From positions 1 through 64,000 of the forward strand of contig CAVXUW010000002.1 in assembly GCA_963765105.1 (NCBI GenBank): DNA of 64,000 nt. Reading direction: 5' to 3'. A model generated the notes under the pieces. That model did not search any database. It was not told where the DNA came from and saw only the letters and a program-made list of their open reading frames with translations. The position numbers and the translations under genes are program-made. Numbering within the stretch: the stretch's first letter is position 1; every line of letters begins with the position of its first letter. The DNA is from CALMEC01 sp963765105. GTDB lineage: Bacteria; Actinomycetota; Thermoleophilia; Miltoncostaeales; Miltoncostaeaceae. Positions 1 to 8,280 of the stretch are shown in pieces.

Positions 1-282
1 TCCAAGGTCTTTGCCATCGGAAGCCCCTTTGGCTTGCGAAACACAGTGACGGCTGGGGTCGTGAGCGCTTTTCGCACCGTAAATGAAAACGGTGGTCAAG
101 GCGTCATCCAGTTCGACGCACCCGTCAACCCCGGTAACTCCGGCGGCGGGTTGTTCGACCTTGCCGGTGAGCTCGTCGGTATTCCGACCAGCATCACCAG
201 TCTCAACGGCGGCGGAAACGTTGGCATCGGCTTCGCCGTCCCCGCATCCCGTGTGCGGCAACAACTCGCCCGCGTTCGCTAA
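1..282 (+). CDS. HtrA/DegP-like trypsin-family serine protease, 3' end only
   Basis: The frame is open from base 1, so only the C-terminal 93 residues of a periplasmic or secreted S1C protease are present. The nucleophile motif NPGNSGGG is clear at about residues 44-51, preceded by the usual FDAPVN strand. It is followed by the GELVGI and IGFAVPAS segments typical of the protease domain end. No PDZ domain follows: the protein stops just after the protease fold, so this is a PDZ-less form. It sits 24 bases before moxR on the same strand and may be co-transcribed with the MoxR/VWA genes, which would suggest envelope stress or quality control. The His and Asp of the triad lie outside the window. 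Confidence 0.85.
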   Translation, partial: SKVFAIGSPFGLRNTVTAGVVSAFRTVNENGGQGVIQFDAPVNPGNSGGGLFDLAGELVGIPTSITSLNGGGNVGIGFAVPASRVRQQLARVR

Positions 283-306
283 GCGATGCATCCCGAAAGG
301 ATTTCC

Positions 307-1320
307 ATGACGGACCCCACCGTCGTTCCTTCCCAGGAACAAACCCCCCGTGAGCGACTCGAAACGATCCTCTACGAGCTGCGGCGTGTGATCGTTGGCC
401 AGGATCGTCTACTCGACCGCATGATCGTGGCGATGCTCTCACGCGGTCACGTACTGCTCGAAGGTGTCCCCGGCCTCGCGAAAACGCTCACGCTGGAGAC
501 GGTGGCCAAGGTGGCCGGCGGTCAGTTCTCCCGGATTCAGTTCACTCCGGACCTCGTCCCCTCGGACGTTGTGGGTGGTCAGGTGCTCGACCGCTCTGGC
601 AACTTCACCACACGATTTGGGCCGGTTTTTGCCAACTTCGTTTTGGCCGACGAGATCAACCGCGCCCCCGCTAAGGTGCAGTCGGCATTGCTGGAGGTGA
701 TGGCCGAGGGGCACGTCTCGATCGCCGGTGAGACCCACCCGATACCGCGTCCCTTCTTTGTGCTGGCCACACAAAACCCGGTGGAGAGCGAGGGTGTCTA
801 CGCCCTGCCGGAAGCGCAGCTCGACCGCTTCGCGATGAAGCTCGTGGTCGACTACCCCAGCCAGGAGGACGAGGAAGAGATCGTGCGGCGCATGGCCTCC
901 GAGCCGCCCCAGGTGCGACAGCTCATGACGCCGCAGGAGATCGCGGCGCTGCAAACGATCACCGACGCCGCATTCGTCGACCACCGCGTACGCGCATACG
1001 CCGTGCGGCTGACCACCGCCACTCGCAACCCTGCCAACGAGGGTGTGGGGCATCTCGGCCCCTACCTCGACATGGGCGGCTCCCCTCGAGCATCGCTCGC
1101 CCTTATCCGGGGGAGCAAGGCCCTCGCGGTGATGCGCGGACGCAACTACGTGCTGCCGGAGGACGTGCATTCCCTCTTCCTCGATTGTCTGCGCCATCGT
1201 GTGATGCTGAGTTACGAGGCCCTGGCGGCCGACGTGAAACCCGATCAGGTCCTCGAGGCCATTCTCGAGGCCGTCCCCCAACCGCAGGTCGAGCTTGGAA
1301 CAAACCGTTCAGTCGCCTGA
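307..1320 (+). CDS. MoxR-family AAA+ ATPase
   Basis: A 337-residue MoxR AAA+ chaperone-type ATPase. The Walker A motif GVPGLAKT lies at residues 53-60. The Walker B region LADEINRAPAKVQSALLEVM follows at about 108-127, and a sensor-1 segment LATQNPVE comes after it. The AAA lid is at the C-terminus. MoxR ATPases work with VWA-domain proteins to fold or activate partner complexes at the membrane, and here two VWA proteins and a DUF58 protein follow directly. I chose the ATG at 307 over one at 286 because GAAAGGA lies about seven bases upstream of 307. The end overlaps the DUF58 gene by 26 bases, which implies coupled translation. The client complex cannot be read from the sequence. Confidence 0.93.
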   Translation: MTDPTVVPSQEQTPRERLETILYELRRVIVGQDRLLDRMIVAMLSRGHVLLEGVPGLAKTLTLETVAKVAGGQFSRIQFTPDLVPSDVVGGQVLDRSGNFTTRFGPVFANFVLADEINRAPAKVQSALLEVMAEGHVSIAGETHPIPRPFFVLATQNPVESEGVYALPEAQLDRFAMKLVVDYPSQEDEEEIVRRMASEPPQVRQLMTPQEIAALQTITDAAFVDHRVRAYAVRLTTATRNPANEGVGHLGPYLDMGGSPRASLALIRGSKALAVMRGRNYVLPEDVHSLFLDCLRHRVMLSYEALAADVKPDQVLEAILEAVPQPQVELGTNRSVA

Positions 1321-2197
1321 CGCGGTCCTTCGCCGGGTTGAGCTGCGCATCGCGCGCCGACTCGACGGGCTGCTGCAGGGTGAGCGACGGGGACGACGCC
1401 CCGGCCCGGGGAGCGACTACTCGATCACGCGCACCTACCAACCCGGCGACGACGTACGCTGGATCGACTGGCCCCTCTCGGCCCGCGTCGGTGAGCCCAC
1501 CGTGCGCGTTCCCGAGCTCGAGCCGGTGCTCACGGCGTGGGCGTTGGTCGATGCATCGCCCTCAATGGCGTTCGGAACCGTGCGTACCACCAAAATCGAT
1601 CTGGCGCGCGAGGTGCTGGCCGGCCTGGGTGTGGTGCTGCGCCGACGCGGCGACCGACTCGGAGTCGCCGTCAGCACCTCCGGCGACCTCGATGTCATTC
1701 GCCCACCCCGCGGTGACCGGCGCGGCCTCATCGCCGGCCTCTCGGCCCTCGACGAGATCACCATCCCCACCGGGCAGGGTCGCACCGACCTGGCACCCGC
1801 TGTGGCGGGCCTGGGCCGGGTGCTGCGTCACCGCGGCTTGGTGATCATCCTCTCCGACTTCCCGCCATCGGATGGGCTGGAACAAGCCCTTGGCGCCTTG
1901 GGGCGACGGCAGGAGCTGCTGCTCGTGGAACTGCGCGACCCACGTGAACGCGAGCTGCCGGTGCTTGGCCCGGTCACCCTTCGTGATGTCGAAACCAACC
2001 GCACCGTGCTGGTCGACACTGCCGACCCACGCTTTCAGGAGCGCTTCCGGGCCGTGGCTGCCGAGCGCGACCGGCAGAAACTCGCCATGTTTCGCCGGGT
2101 GGGCGCGCGCCATCTGATCGCCAGCACCGATATCGACTGGGTGCTGCCCCTGGCACGCGCGCTCATGCGTCCGCCGCCGGTTCGGAGGATCGCATGA
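1295..2197 (+). CDS. DUF58 domain protein of the MoxR/VWA operon
   Basis: A 300-residue DUF58 protein with the family signature YQPGDDVRWIDWPLSAR near residues 48-64, followed by a VWA-like fold beginning LVDASPSMAFG. There is no membrane helix, so it is probably cytoplasmic and peripheral. DUF58 proteins are nearly always encoded between a moxR gene and BatA/BatB-type VWA genes, as here, but their biochemical role is unsettled. The start is a TTG inside the end of moxR; a shorter start is possible. It joins the next gene through an ATGA overlap, so the four genes form one operon. Confidence 0.9.
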   Translation: MEQTVQSPDAVLRRVELRIARRLDGLLQGERRGRRPGPGSDYSITRTYQPGDDVRWIDWPLSARVGEPTVRVPELEPVLTAWALVDASPSMAFGTVRTTKIDLAREVLAGLGVVLRRRGDRLGVAVSTSGDLDVIRPPRGDRRGLIAGLSALDEITIPTGQGRTDLAPAVAGLGRVLRHRGLVIILSDFPPSDGLEQALGALGRRQELLLVELRDPRERELPVLGPVTLRDVETNRTVLVDTADPRFQERFRAVAAERDRQKLAMFRRVGARHLIASTDIDWVLPLARALMRPPPVRRIA

Positions 2198-3129
2198 GCT
2201 TTCAGTGGCCCCTCGCGCTGCTCTCGCTGCTTCTGATCCCGATTGCGATCAGCCTGTACATCCTCTACCGCCGCCGGGTCGCGCGCAGCGCCGTGCCATT
2301 TCCCGACGTCGACGTTCTCGTGGCCGCCCAGCATCGTCCACGGCTGCGGCGCTACCTACCCCTCGCGCTGGCGGGGCTCTCGCTCGCGGCATTCCTGTTT
2401 GCACTGGGTCGCCCCAACATCACCCGCGGTGTACCGCGGGAACAGGCCACGATCGTCTTGGCGATCGACGTCTCCGGGTCGATGGCCGCGGAAGATGTCG
2501 AGCCGAATCGTCTCGATGCGGCGCAGGATGCCGCGAAGGCGTTCGCCGAACGCGTGCCCCGCCAGTACCGCATCGGTTTGGTGAGCTTTGCCGGTGTCGC
2601 CACCCTTCAGGTTCCGCCCACCACCGATCGCGTTGCGTTCAACTCCGCGGTGGACAACCTCAACCCGCAAGGCGCAACGGCCATCGGCGAAGCCATCTTT
2701 ACCTCACTCGACGCCATCCGGGCGACGCAACCGACCGCGGCGACGGAGTTGAAGGCGGCACGAATTCTCTTGCTGTCGGATGGATCAACCACCACTGGAC
2801 GCACCAACGAGGAGGCCGCGGCCGCCGCTCGTGAAGCGAAGGTGCCGGTGGCGACGGTTGCTCTTGGTACCCCGGACGGTGTGCTGCTGAACGGCACCGC
2901 GGTGCCACCCAGCCCGGGGGCGCTGCGTGCGCTGGCTGAGGCGACGGGAGCCCAGTCATATGAGACGCGCGATGCCGAGTCGCTGTCGGCCGTGTACGAG
3001 AAGCTGGGCAGCATCATCGGGACCGTTGATGTGAAGGACGAGATCACCGGCTGGCCGGCGGGCCTGGGCGCGCTCTTCCTCGCGCTTGCCGGCCTTGCCG
3101 CCTGGCGATTCGGGGCGCGCCTCCCGTGA
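2194..3129 (+). CDS. VWA-domain membrane protein (BatA-like)
   Basis: A 311-residue protein with two N-terminal transmembrane segments (about 6-25 and 53-71), a von Willebrand A domain and a C-terminal transmembrane helix ending near the last residues. The metal-ion adhesion site DVSGS is at 92-96, with LLSDG as the later MIDAS segment. The topology matches BatA of the Bacteroides aerotolerance family and related actinobacterial proteins. It is coupled to the DUF58 gene by ATGA and to the next VWA gene by GTGA. It probably forms a membrane complex that the MoxR ATPase remodels; the substrate is unknown. Confidence 0.9.
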   Translation: MSFQWPLALLSLLLIPIAISLYILYRRRVARSAVPFPDVDVLVAAQHRPRLRRYLPLALAGLSLAAFLFALGRPNITRGVPREQATIVLAIDVSGSMAAEDVEPNRLDAAQDAAKAFAERVPRQYRIGLVSFAGVATLQVPPTTDRVAFNSAVDNLNPQGATAIGEAIFTSLDAIRATQPTAATELKAARILLLSDGSTTTGRTNEEAAAAAREAKVPVATVALGTPDGVLLNGTAVPPSPGALRALAEATGAQSYETRDAESLSAVYEKLGSIIGTVDVKDEITGWPAGLGALFLALAGLAAWRFGARLP

Positions 3130-4085
3130 CCTGGAAAAGTCCTCACTGGTTGTGGGCCTTGCTGGCGCTGCCGCTGGTGGGTGCTGCCCTCGTTGCCTGG
3201 GCCCGCGACCGTCGTCGCTCGACCGCTGCGTACGCCGATCCCGCTCTCATCGATCTCCGCCCGTCGCGCCGGGTGCGCACGCTGCGCTACGTTGCCGGCG
3301 TCTTCGCGCTTGTGGCGATGACCCTGGGCATCGTTGCGCTGGCACGTCCGGCCACCCCCGCCGAGGGGAAGGAGAAGCGCAGCACGGTGATACTGGCCAT
3401 CGATACCTCGAAGTCGATGTTGAAGGACGACCTGGCGCCGACCCGCCTGGCGGCGGCGGTTGACGCGGCGAAGCGCTTCCTCGATAGCGCGCCGAAGGAT
3501 GCCGCAATCGGTTTCGTCACGTTCGCGGGCGGGGCCACCGTGCGGGTGGCGCCGGTGACCGATCGCGATGAGGTGCGCCAAGCGCTCGACAACCTCCCGA
3601 TCACGGAGGGCACTGCCATCGGTGATGCGATCACCGCGTCGTTGGCATCGATCAAGGGCTCTGGCGCCCTGGCCGAGGTGCCGGAATCGGCGGAGAGCTC
3701 GGCGGCGCGCATCTTTCTCCTGACCGACGGTGCGAACTCCGCGGGGTCGAACCCCCTCGATGCCGTGGTTGAGGCAGCCAACCTCAAGGTGCCGATTTAC
3801 ACGGTGCTGCTCGGCAACGACCCGGGCCGCGCCGACTCTCTCGCCCCGAGCGACCTGCTCAGCACCCTGGCTAACGAGTCGGGCGGCGTCTTCACCCGGT
3901 CCACGAGCGAGAGCGATCTGGCGCGGGTGTTCCAGGACATTGGATCATCGCTGGCCTCGGTTCGCCGTCTCGATGAGTTCACTGTCTGGCCCGTGCTCGG
4001 CGCGATCATCGCCCTCCTCCTCGCGGCGCTGGCAGTGATTGCCAGTGAACTTCGCCCCAGCCCGGTGGTGCTGCGCGCCCGCTAG
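3126..4085 (+). CDS. VWA-domain membrane protein (BatB-like)
   Basis: A 319-residue paralogue of the preceding protein. N-terminal helices lie at about 8-25 and 54-72. The VWA domain has a MIDAS motif DTSKS at 93-97 and the later LLTDGANSAG segment, and a C-terminal helix is followed by a short tail. The GTG start overlaps the previous stop (GTGA). Two tandem VWA proteins behind moxR and DUF58 is the classic arrangement. A TPR-containing BatC/E-type gene, often next, is absent: the operon ends here against a convergent epimerase gene whose stop shares the bases CTAG with this one. Confidence 0.9.
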   Translation: MTWKSPHWLWALLALPLVGAALVAWARDRRRSTAAYADPALIDLRPSRRVRTLRYVAGVFALVAMTLGIVALARPATPAEGKEKRSTVILAIDTSKSMLKDDLAPTRLAAAVDAAKRFLDSAPKDAAIGFVTFAGGATVRVAPVTDRDEVRQALDNLPITEGTAIGDAITASLASIKGSGALAEVPESAESSAARIFLLTDGANSAGSNPLDAVVEAANLKVPIYTVLLGNDPGRADSLAPSDLLSTLANESGGVFTRSTSESDLARVFQDIGSSLASVRRLDEFTVWPVLGAIIALLLAALAVIASELRPSPVVLRAR

Positions 4086-4900
4086 TCGGTTGGCGTGAGA
4101 TCGGCCCACGTCCACGTGACGCGGGCTTCGAGTGGATCTCCGGGACGCACCCAGGCGTCACCGACACCCAGTTCGCCGGGCGGGGCGGTTTGGGGTTCGA
4201 CGCAGACGAGGTCGGGAAGTTGGTCGAACACCACCATCCAGTGCGCGGAGGTGTGACACGTCATGTGCAAAGCATTGGGCCAGGTCAACTCGGCGCGGCC
4301 GCTGGGCACCTCAAAGGCATCGTCGTACGGGCCGACGACTTCTGCCGGGTCGAGTCGGCGGCCGGTCGGCAAGCGATCGGGGCCGCGTTCCAAAAGCGCG
4401 ACCGCCGCGGCCTGCCATTGGAGGTCGCCACCACGGGCCAGCCGACGTCGAAACCATGGATGCCAACCGATCCGCGCGGGAAACGCTTCCCCGCTGCTTG
4501 TGAGCGTCAGCTCCGACGACAAGCGGCTCTCGGTGAGCGTCCAGGTGAGCCGTACCTGTCCGGCCCACGGCCAGGGAGGGCCGACGTTCACCGCGAGGCA
4601 AACCGCGTCACGCCACCGACGGACGACCGACCACGCGGCATCGAGCACCGTTCCGTGGAGGGCCCACGTGTTGTAGCTCGCCGGGAGGTGATACGACGTG
4701 TTGTCGACGGTGACGATGTTGTGTGGAACGCGTCCGGCCCATGGGGCCATCGGGTAGCAGCCGTATTCCACGGGATCGGTCCCGCGGGCTCCCAACAGCT
4801 CCAGGTCGCCCACCGTCCACGACACCAGTCGTGCCCCAACCAGCGGGTCGATCTGTACTGCGGCCTTTCTCGCCGTCAGTGTCAGCGGTGGGGTCGTCAG
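4082..4900 (-). CDS. Aldose 1-epimerase family protein, probable CTG start
   Basis: A galactose-mutarotase-fold enzyme expected to interconvert alpha and beta anomers of an aldose, here probably xylose, because the gene closes the xylose operon. Visible family features are an arginine in WAGRVP, a histidine in ALHGTV, HPWFRR, and the late glutamate in CVEPQTAPP. The first ordinary start codon (GTG at 4825) gives 247 residues and cuts off the first beta strand. The in-frame DNA upstream encodes VQIDPLVGARLVSW, a normal epimerase N-terminus. The only start able to include it is a CTG at 4900-4898 that overlaps the repressor stop as CTGA, with GGGGAG ten bases before it. I therefore infer a 272-residue product. 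The fallback is GTG 4825. Confidence 0.82.
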   Translation of the reverse strand: MTTPPLTLTARKAAVQIDPLVGARLVSWTVGDLELLGARGTDPVEYGCYPMAPWAGRVPHNIVTVDNTSYHLPASYNTWALHGTVLDAAWSVVRRWRDAVCLAVNVGPPWPWAGQVRLTWTLTESRLSSELTLTSSGEAFPARIGWHPWFRRRLARGGDLQWQAAAVALLERGPDRLPTGRRLDPAEVVGPYDDAFEVPSGRAELTWPNALHMTCHTSAHWMVVFDQLPDLVCVEPQTAPPGELGVGDAWVRPGDPLEARVTWTWADLTPTD

Positions 4901-6105
4901 GCGGCCACGGCTCCCCGGCGGCGGCCCACCGTTCCCAAAGGATCGTTCAGAAGCGGGGCGAAGACCGACTCGGCGGCCCCGAGCAGGGCCGAGTCACGGC
5001 CCAATGCCGGCAGCGTAAACCGCACCTGCTGTCGTGGCGCGATCAGCGCGACGTCCATGTACTGGCTCAGGTGGGTCTCCACCAGCGGCAGGATGCGACG
5101 TAACAGGCCACCGAACACGATGACCTCCGGGTTGAAGATGTTGACGAGGTTCGCAAGGCCGATGCCGAGCCAGCGGGCGACGTCGCTAAGGACGTTGGCG
5201 TCGCCCGACTCCTCCACACTCGCCAGGAGGAGGTCGATGTCGTCACCGTCTGTTCCCCCGAGTGCCCGCAGTACGGCGTCTTCGCCGATCTCCGTCTCCC
5301 AACAGCCACGGCGCCCGCAGCGACACACACGTCCATCGGGGTTGACCACCATGTGCCCGACCTCGCCGCCGTACCCCCCCGCGCCGATCATCGGGCGCCC
5401 ATCGAGAATGATGCCGCCACCCACCCCGACCTCGCCGGACAAGAACACGGCGTTGGATACCCCGGCGGCGCTTCCCCGCAGGTGTTCGGAGATCACACCC
5501 ATGTCGGCGTCGTTGCCCACGACGATGGGGAGGGGTTGCCCCAGCAGCTCACTCAGCGCGGCCGCCAGCGGAACATCAACCCAGCCCATGTTCGGCGCGA
5601 GATGGACGAAGCCGTCCGAATGGCGAACGATCCCCGGCACGGCGATGCCAATGCCGACGCACACCGCGCTCGGTGAGGCGTGAGCGAGGTACTCGGCGAT
5701 CAACCGACCCATGTCAGCGAGGACGTCCGTGGGTTCCGAGGTTCCCCGTGCGTGGGGAACGCTCTGGCGATGGGTCACGAGCCCGCCGAGCGAGACAACG
5801 GCGGCAATCGTGCGCTCCACGCGGAGGTCAAACGCAATGGCGTAGTTGTCGCTGTTGGGTGTCACGACGATCGACGGGCGACCCACTCCGCGGCCGATGG
5901 GTGCGCCCTCATGGACGATGCCGGCGCGGGCCAGATCGGTGGTGAGCGCCCCAACGGTGCTGCGGTTGAGGCCGGTGAGGCGGGTGAGGTCGGCGCGCGA
6001 GACCGACCCGTTCAGGTGAAGGATTCGCACCAGCCGACTGAGGTTGTGACGGCGCACCTCGTCTTGGGTGGCGCCGGCGAGCGACGTGCTCACGGCGCGC
6101 TGCAT
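4897..6105 (-). CDS. ROK-family transcriptional repressor of the xylose operon (XylR-like)
   Basis: A 402-residue ROK repressor. An N-terminal winged helix-turn-helix spans about residues 20-65 (SRADLTRLTGLNRSTV). A sugar-binding ROK domain follows, with the zinc motif GHMVVNPDGRVCRCGRRGC at 250-268 (Cys 261, 263 and 268). The ATPase-fold aspartate segment VGNDADMG is also present. Its place directly after xylH in the xylose operon makes D-xylose or xylulose the likely inducer. It probably represses the operon from palindromes upstream of xylA and xylB; no binding data exist. An alternative is that it reports on glucose status. It overlaps the epimerase gene by four bases if that gene starts at CTG. 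Confidence 0.9.
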   Translation of the reverse strand: MQRAVSTSLAGATQDEVRRHNLSRLVRILHLNGSVSRADLTRLTGLNRSTVGALTTDLARAGIVHEGAPIGRGVGRPSIVVTPNSDNYAIAFDLRVERTIAAVVSLGGLVTHRQSVPHARGTSEPTDVLADMGRLIAEYLAHASPSAVCVGIGIAVPGIVRHSDGFVHLAPNMGWVDVPLAAALSELLGQPLPIVVGNDADMGVISEHLRGSAAGVSNAVFLSGEVGVGGGIILDGRPMIGAGGYGGEVGHMVVNPDGRVCRCGRRGCWETEIGEDAVLRALGGTDGDDIDLLLASVEESGDANVLSDVARWLGIGLANLVNIFNPEVIVFGGLLRRILPLVETHLSQYMDVALIAPRQQVRFTLPALGRDSALLGAAESVFAPLLNDPLGTVGRRRGAVAA

Positions 6106-6129
6106 GGGGACGTCATCGATTAATCGAGG

Positions 6130-7383
6130 TCAGGCCGCGAGTGCCCGGCGACGCGAGAGAGCGTCGACGCTTGCGGCGATCAAGAGGACCAGGCCGGTGA
6201 TGACGAATTGGATTCCGGCCTCGTCGGTGACGAGTGGTAGCCCGTTGGCGATGACGGCCACCACCATCCCACCAAGAACGGCGTCCGCGACCTTTCCGCG
6301 CCCGCCGAACAGGCTCGTGCCGCCAATGACCGCCGCCCCGACGGCGTAGAGGAGCGTCGTGGATCCGCCCGTTGACGGGGAGATCGACCCGTCGCGCGAG
6401 GCAAACAGGATGCCGGCGACCGCAGCCAGGACCGAGCAGATGACGCAGCAGATGATGATGATCTTCTTGACGTTGATGCCGGCACGTCGCGCCGCTTCAC
6501 GGTTGCCCCCGACGGCGTACACGTGACGCCCGAACGCCGTTCGCGTCAAGAGAAACGTCAGTCCGACCAAAAGGATCAGGATGAGCGGAACCACGTAGGG
6601 CACTCCCCGTATGGACGTGATCTGGGGGTTGACCGAGCGTTCACGGTTGAGGAAGGAGGTGACGGCGCCGGCAATCACGGCAATCACGGCGAGCTTCACG
6701 GCCCAGACCGTGAACGACTCCGACGTGAGCCCCGACGCGAGTCGCCGCCTGAGGCGCAGCCCGGTGACGACGCCGTAGAACGCCACGGAGCCGGCAGCAA
6801 GCAGCCAACCCACGAACGGCTTGAGGTTCTTGTTCTGGAGCGCCAGGACGGTGTCGTTGGCGATACCGATGGTGCCGCCGTCGCCGATGATCAGCAGCAG
6901 CGTTCCCTGCAGGGCCAGGAACATTGCGAGCGTTACGACGAACGAGGGGATGCCGAGAAGGGCGACGAGCATCCCGATAAACAGGCCGATGGCAACGCCC
7001 GCAAGTAGGCACGTGAGGAGGGCCAGAGGAAGTGGCCACCCCTGCTCGGTGAGCGTCACACCGAGAATGGCCGCGGCCGTTCCGGCAGCGAAGCCGCTGG
7101 AGAGGTCGATCTCGCCCAGCAGAAGCAGGAACACCAACCCCATCGCGAGAGTGATGATCATCGCTCCCTGTGTGAGCAGGTTGGCGAAGTTGAACGCCGA
7201 GAAGAACGTGCTGCCCTCGAGGGCGGTGAAGATGATGACGAGAGCGATCAGCCCGAGCACCGCCGGGAGTGAGCCCAGCTCGCCTCCGCGCACCCGCTGG
7301 ATGTATGCGATCGCCGAGTCGCGCAGGCCAAGCGGGCCAGCGAGCTCGGTGTCGTCGATCTGCGGTTCGATGGCGGTGCTCAT
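6130..7383 (-). CDS. xylH: D-xylose ABC transporter permease
   Basis: A 417-residue inner-membrane permease of the CUT2 (ribose/xylose) family with about ten to twelve hydrophobic segments. Family markers are GEIDLSSGF in the middle of the first half, the ATPase-contact loop TRTAFGRHVYAVGGNREAAR, and the C-terminal GGTSLFGGRGKV segment. It carries the extra helix pair (about residues 180-245) normal for XylH. ATG overlaps the xylG stop as ATGA, so translation is coupled. It forms the channel for XylF-bound xylose, powered by XylG. It is intact, unlike xylF and xylG. Confidence 0.93.
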   Translation of the reverse strand: MSTAIEPQIDDTELAGPLGLRDSAIAYIQRVRGGELGSLPAVLGLIALVIIFTALEGSTFFSAFNFANLLTQGAMIITLAMGLVFLLLLGEIDLSSGFAAGTAAAILGVTLTEQGWPLPLALLTCLLAGVAIGLFIGMLVALLGIPSFVVTLAMFLALQGTLLLIIGDGGTIGIANDTVLALQNKNLKPFVGWLLAAGSVAFYGVVTGLRLRRRLASGLTSESFTVWAVKLAVIAVIAGAVTSFLNRERSVNPQITSIRGVPYVVPLILILLVGLTFLLTRTAFGRHVYAVGGNREAARRAGINVKKIIIICCVICSVLAAVAGILFASRDGSISPSTGGSTTLLYAVGAAVIGGTSLFGGRGKVADAVLGGMVVAVIANGLPLVTDEAGIQFVITGLVLLIAASVDALSRRRALAA

Positions 7384-8194
7384 ACGACCGCTCCGGTCTG
7401 CTGTGGCTTGAGACCGAGATCACCGCTGTGGCCGGAGGTAATGAGCTCGACCACCTGACCGTGCGTAACGTCTTTCGCGGGGACCTGCGCCGCGATGCGG
7501 CCGAGGAACAGCACGGCAATGTTGTCGGCCACCTGCAGCACGTCGTTCATGTTGTGGGAGATAAGGATGACGGCGAGGCCGTTGTCGGCAAGCTGGCGCA
7601 CGAGCTTCAGCACCTGCTCGGTCTGCGCCACGCCAAGGGCAGCAGTGGGCTCGTCGAGAATCACGAGCTTCGAGTTCCACAGCACTGCCCGGGCGATCGC
7701 CACAGTCTGACGCTGGCCACCGGAGAGGCTCGCCACCGTCTGGCGTACCGACTGCAGCGTTCGTACCGACAGCCCGTCGAGGGTCTTTCTGGCGCGGGTC
7801 TCCATCTCGTCCTCGTTCAACGTGATCCGTGCCGCAGGGTCTCGCGGCCCAGGAACATGTTGTCGACGACGTCGAGGTTGTTGCACAACGCCAGGTCTTG
7901 GTAGACGACCTCGATGCCGAGGGCGTTCGCGGCTTTCGGGTCGTGGACGGTGACGTGCTCACCGTCGAAGATGTAGTCGCCGCTGTCGAACGCGTGGATG
8001 CCGGCCACTCCCTTGATCAGGGTGGACTTTCCGGCGCCGTTGTCACCGACGAGCGCGGTGACCTGGCCGGAGTACACGTCTAGGTCGACGTCGCGCAGAA
8101 CCTGGACGGCGCCGAAGCTCTTGTCGATGCCCCGGAGCGAAAGAAGCGGTTCGCCGGACGGTGGGGCGTGGGGCACAACTTCTGGTGACGACAT
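7380..8194 (-). CDS. xylG: D-xylose ABC transporter ATP-binding protein, frame broken by a 1-base indel
   Basis: A single-cassette sugar ABC ATPase of about 270 residues. The N-terminal frame holds Walker A (GDNGAGKST) and the Q-loop (VYQDLAL). The C-terminal frame holds the signature LSGGQRQ, Walker B (LVILDEPTAALG) and the H-loop (ILISHN). The two frames meet near 7832. Adding one base to the GG there gives a continuous product, GRETLRARITLNEDEM, so a base seems to be missing. All ATPase motifs are preserved on both sides, which argues for a sequence error or very recent mutation. The start ATG at 8194 has GAGG nearby. Its product would power XylH. Confidence 0.88.
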
Positions 8195-8233
8195 TTGGAA
8201 CCTCGGTGCGACCGGGTGGAGGGGGAGAAACAG

Positions 8234-8271
8234 CCGGGTGGGGATGAGCGTCGCCGCCAATCCCCACCCGG
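8234..8271 (-). promoter_or_regulatory. Strong hairpin between xylF and xylG
   Basis: A perfect 12-bp inverted repeat (CCGGGTGGGGAT and its complement) with a 14-base loop lies ten bases after the xylF stop region and 39 bases before the xylG start. It is not followed by a T run, so it is unlikely to be a full terminator. In sugar ABC operons such hairpins usually protect the upstream binding-protein mRNA from 3' decay, giving more binding protein than permease. Two other importers in this window have the same arrangement. Confidence 0.8.
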
Positions 8272-8280
8272 TACATCGAT

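Noticed and set aside
2607..3581. A 324-codon minus-strand frame over the two VWA genes
   Set aside because: Antisense shadow; composition dominated by Arg, Gly and His without domain features.
4190..5683. A 497-codon plus-strand frame across the epimerase and repressor genes
   Set aside because: Shadow of two minus-strand genes with clear family motifs; its translation is Arg/Ser/Pro-rich with no domain, usual for high-GC antisense frames.
6130..7383. Partial duplication in XylH like that of the second permease
   Set aside because: XylH has only one TRTAFGRHVYAVGG loop; its extra helix pair is normal for XylH proteins.
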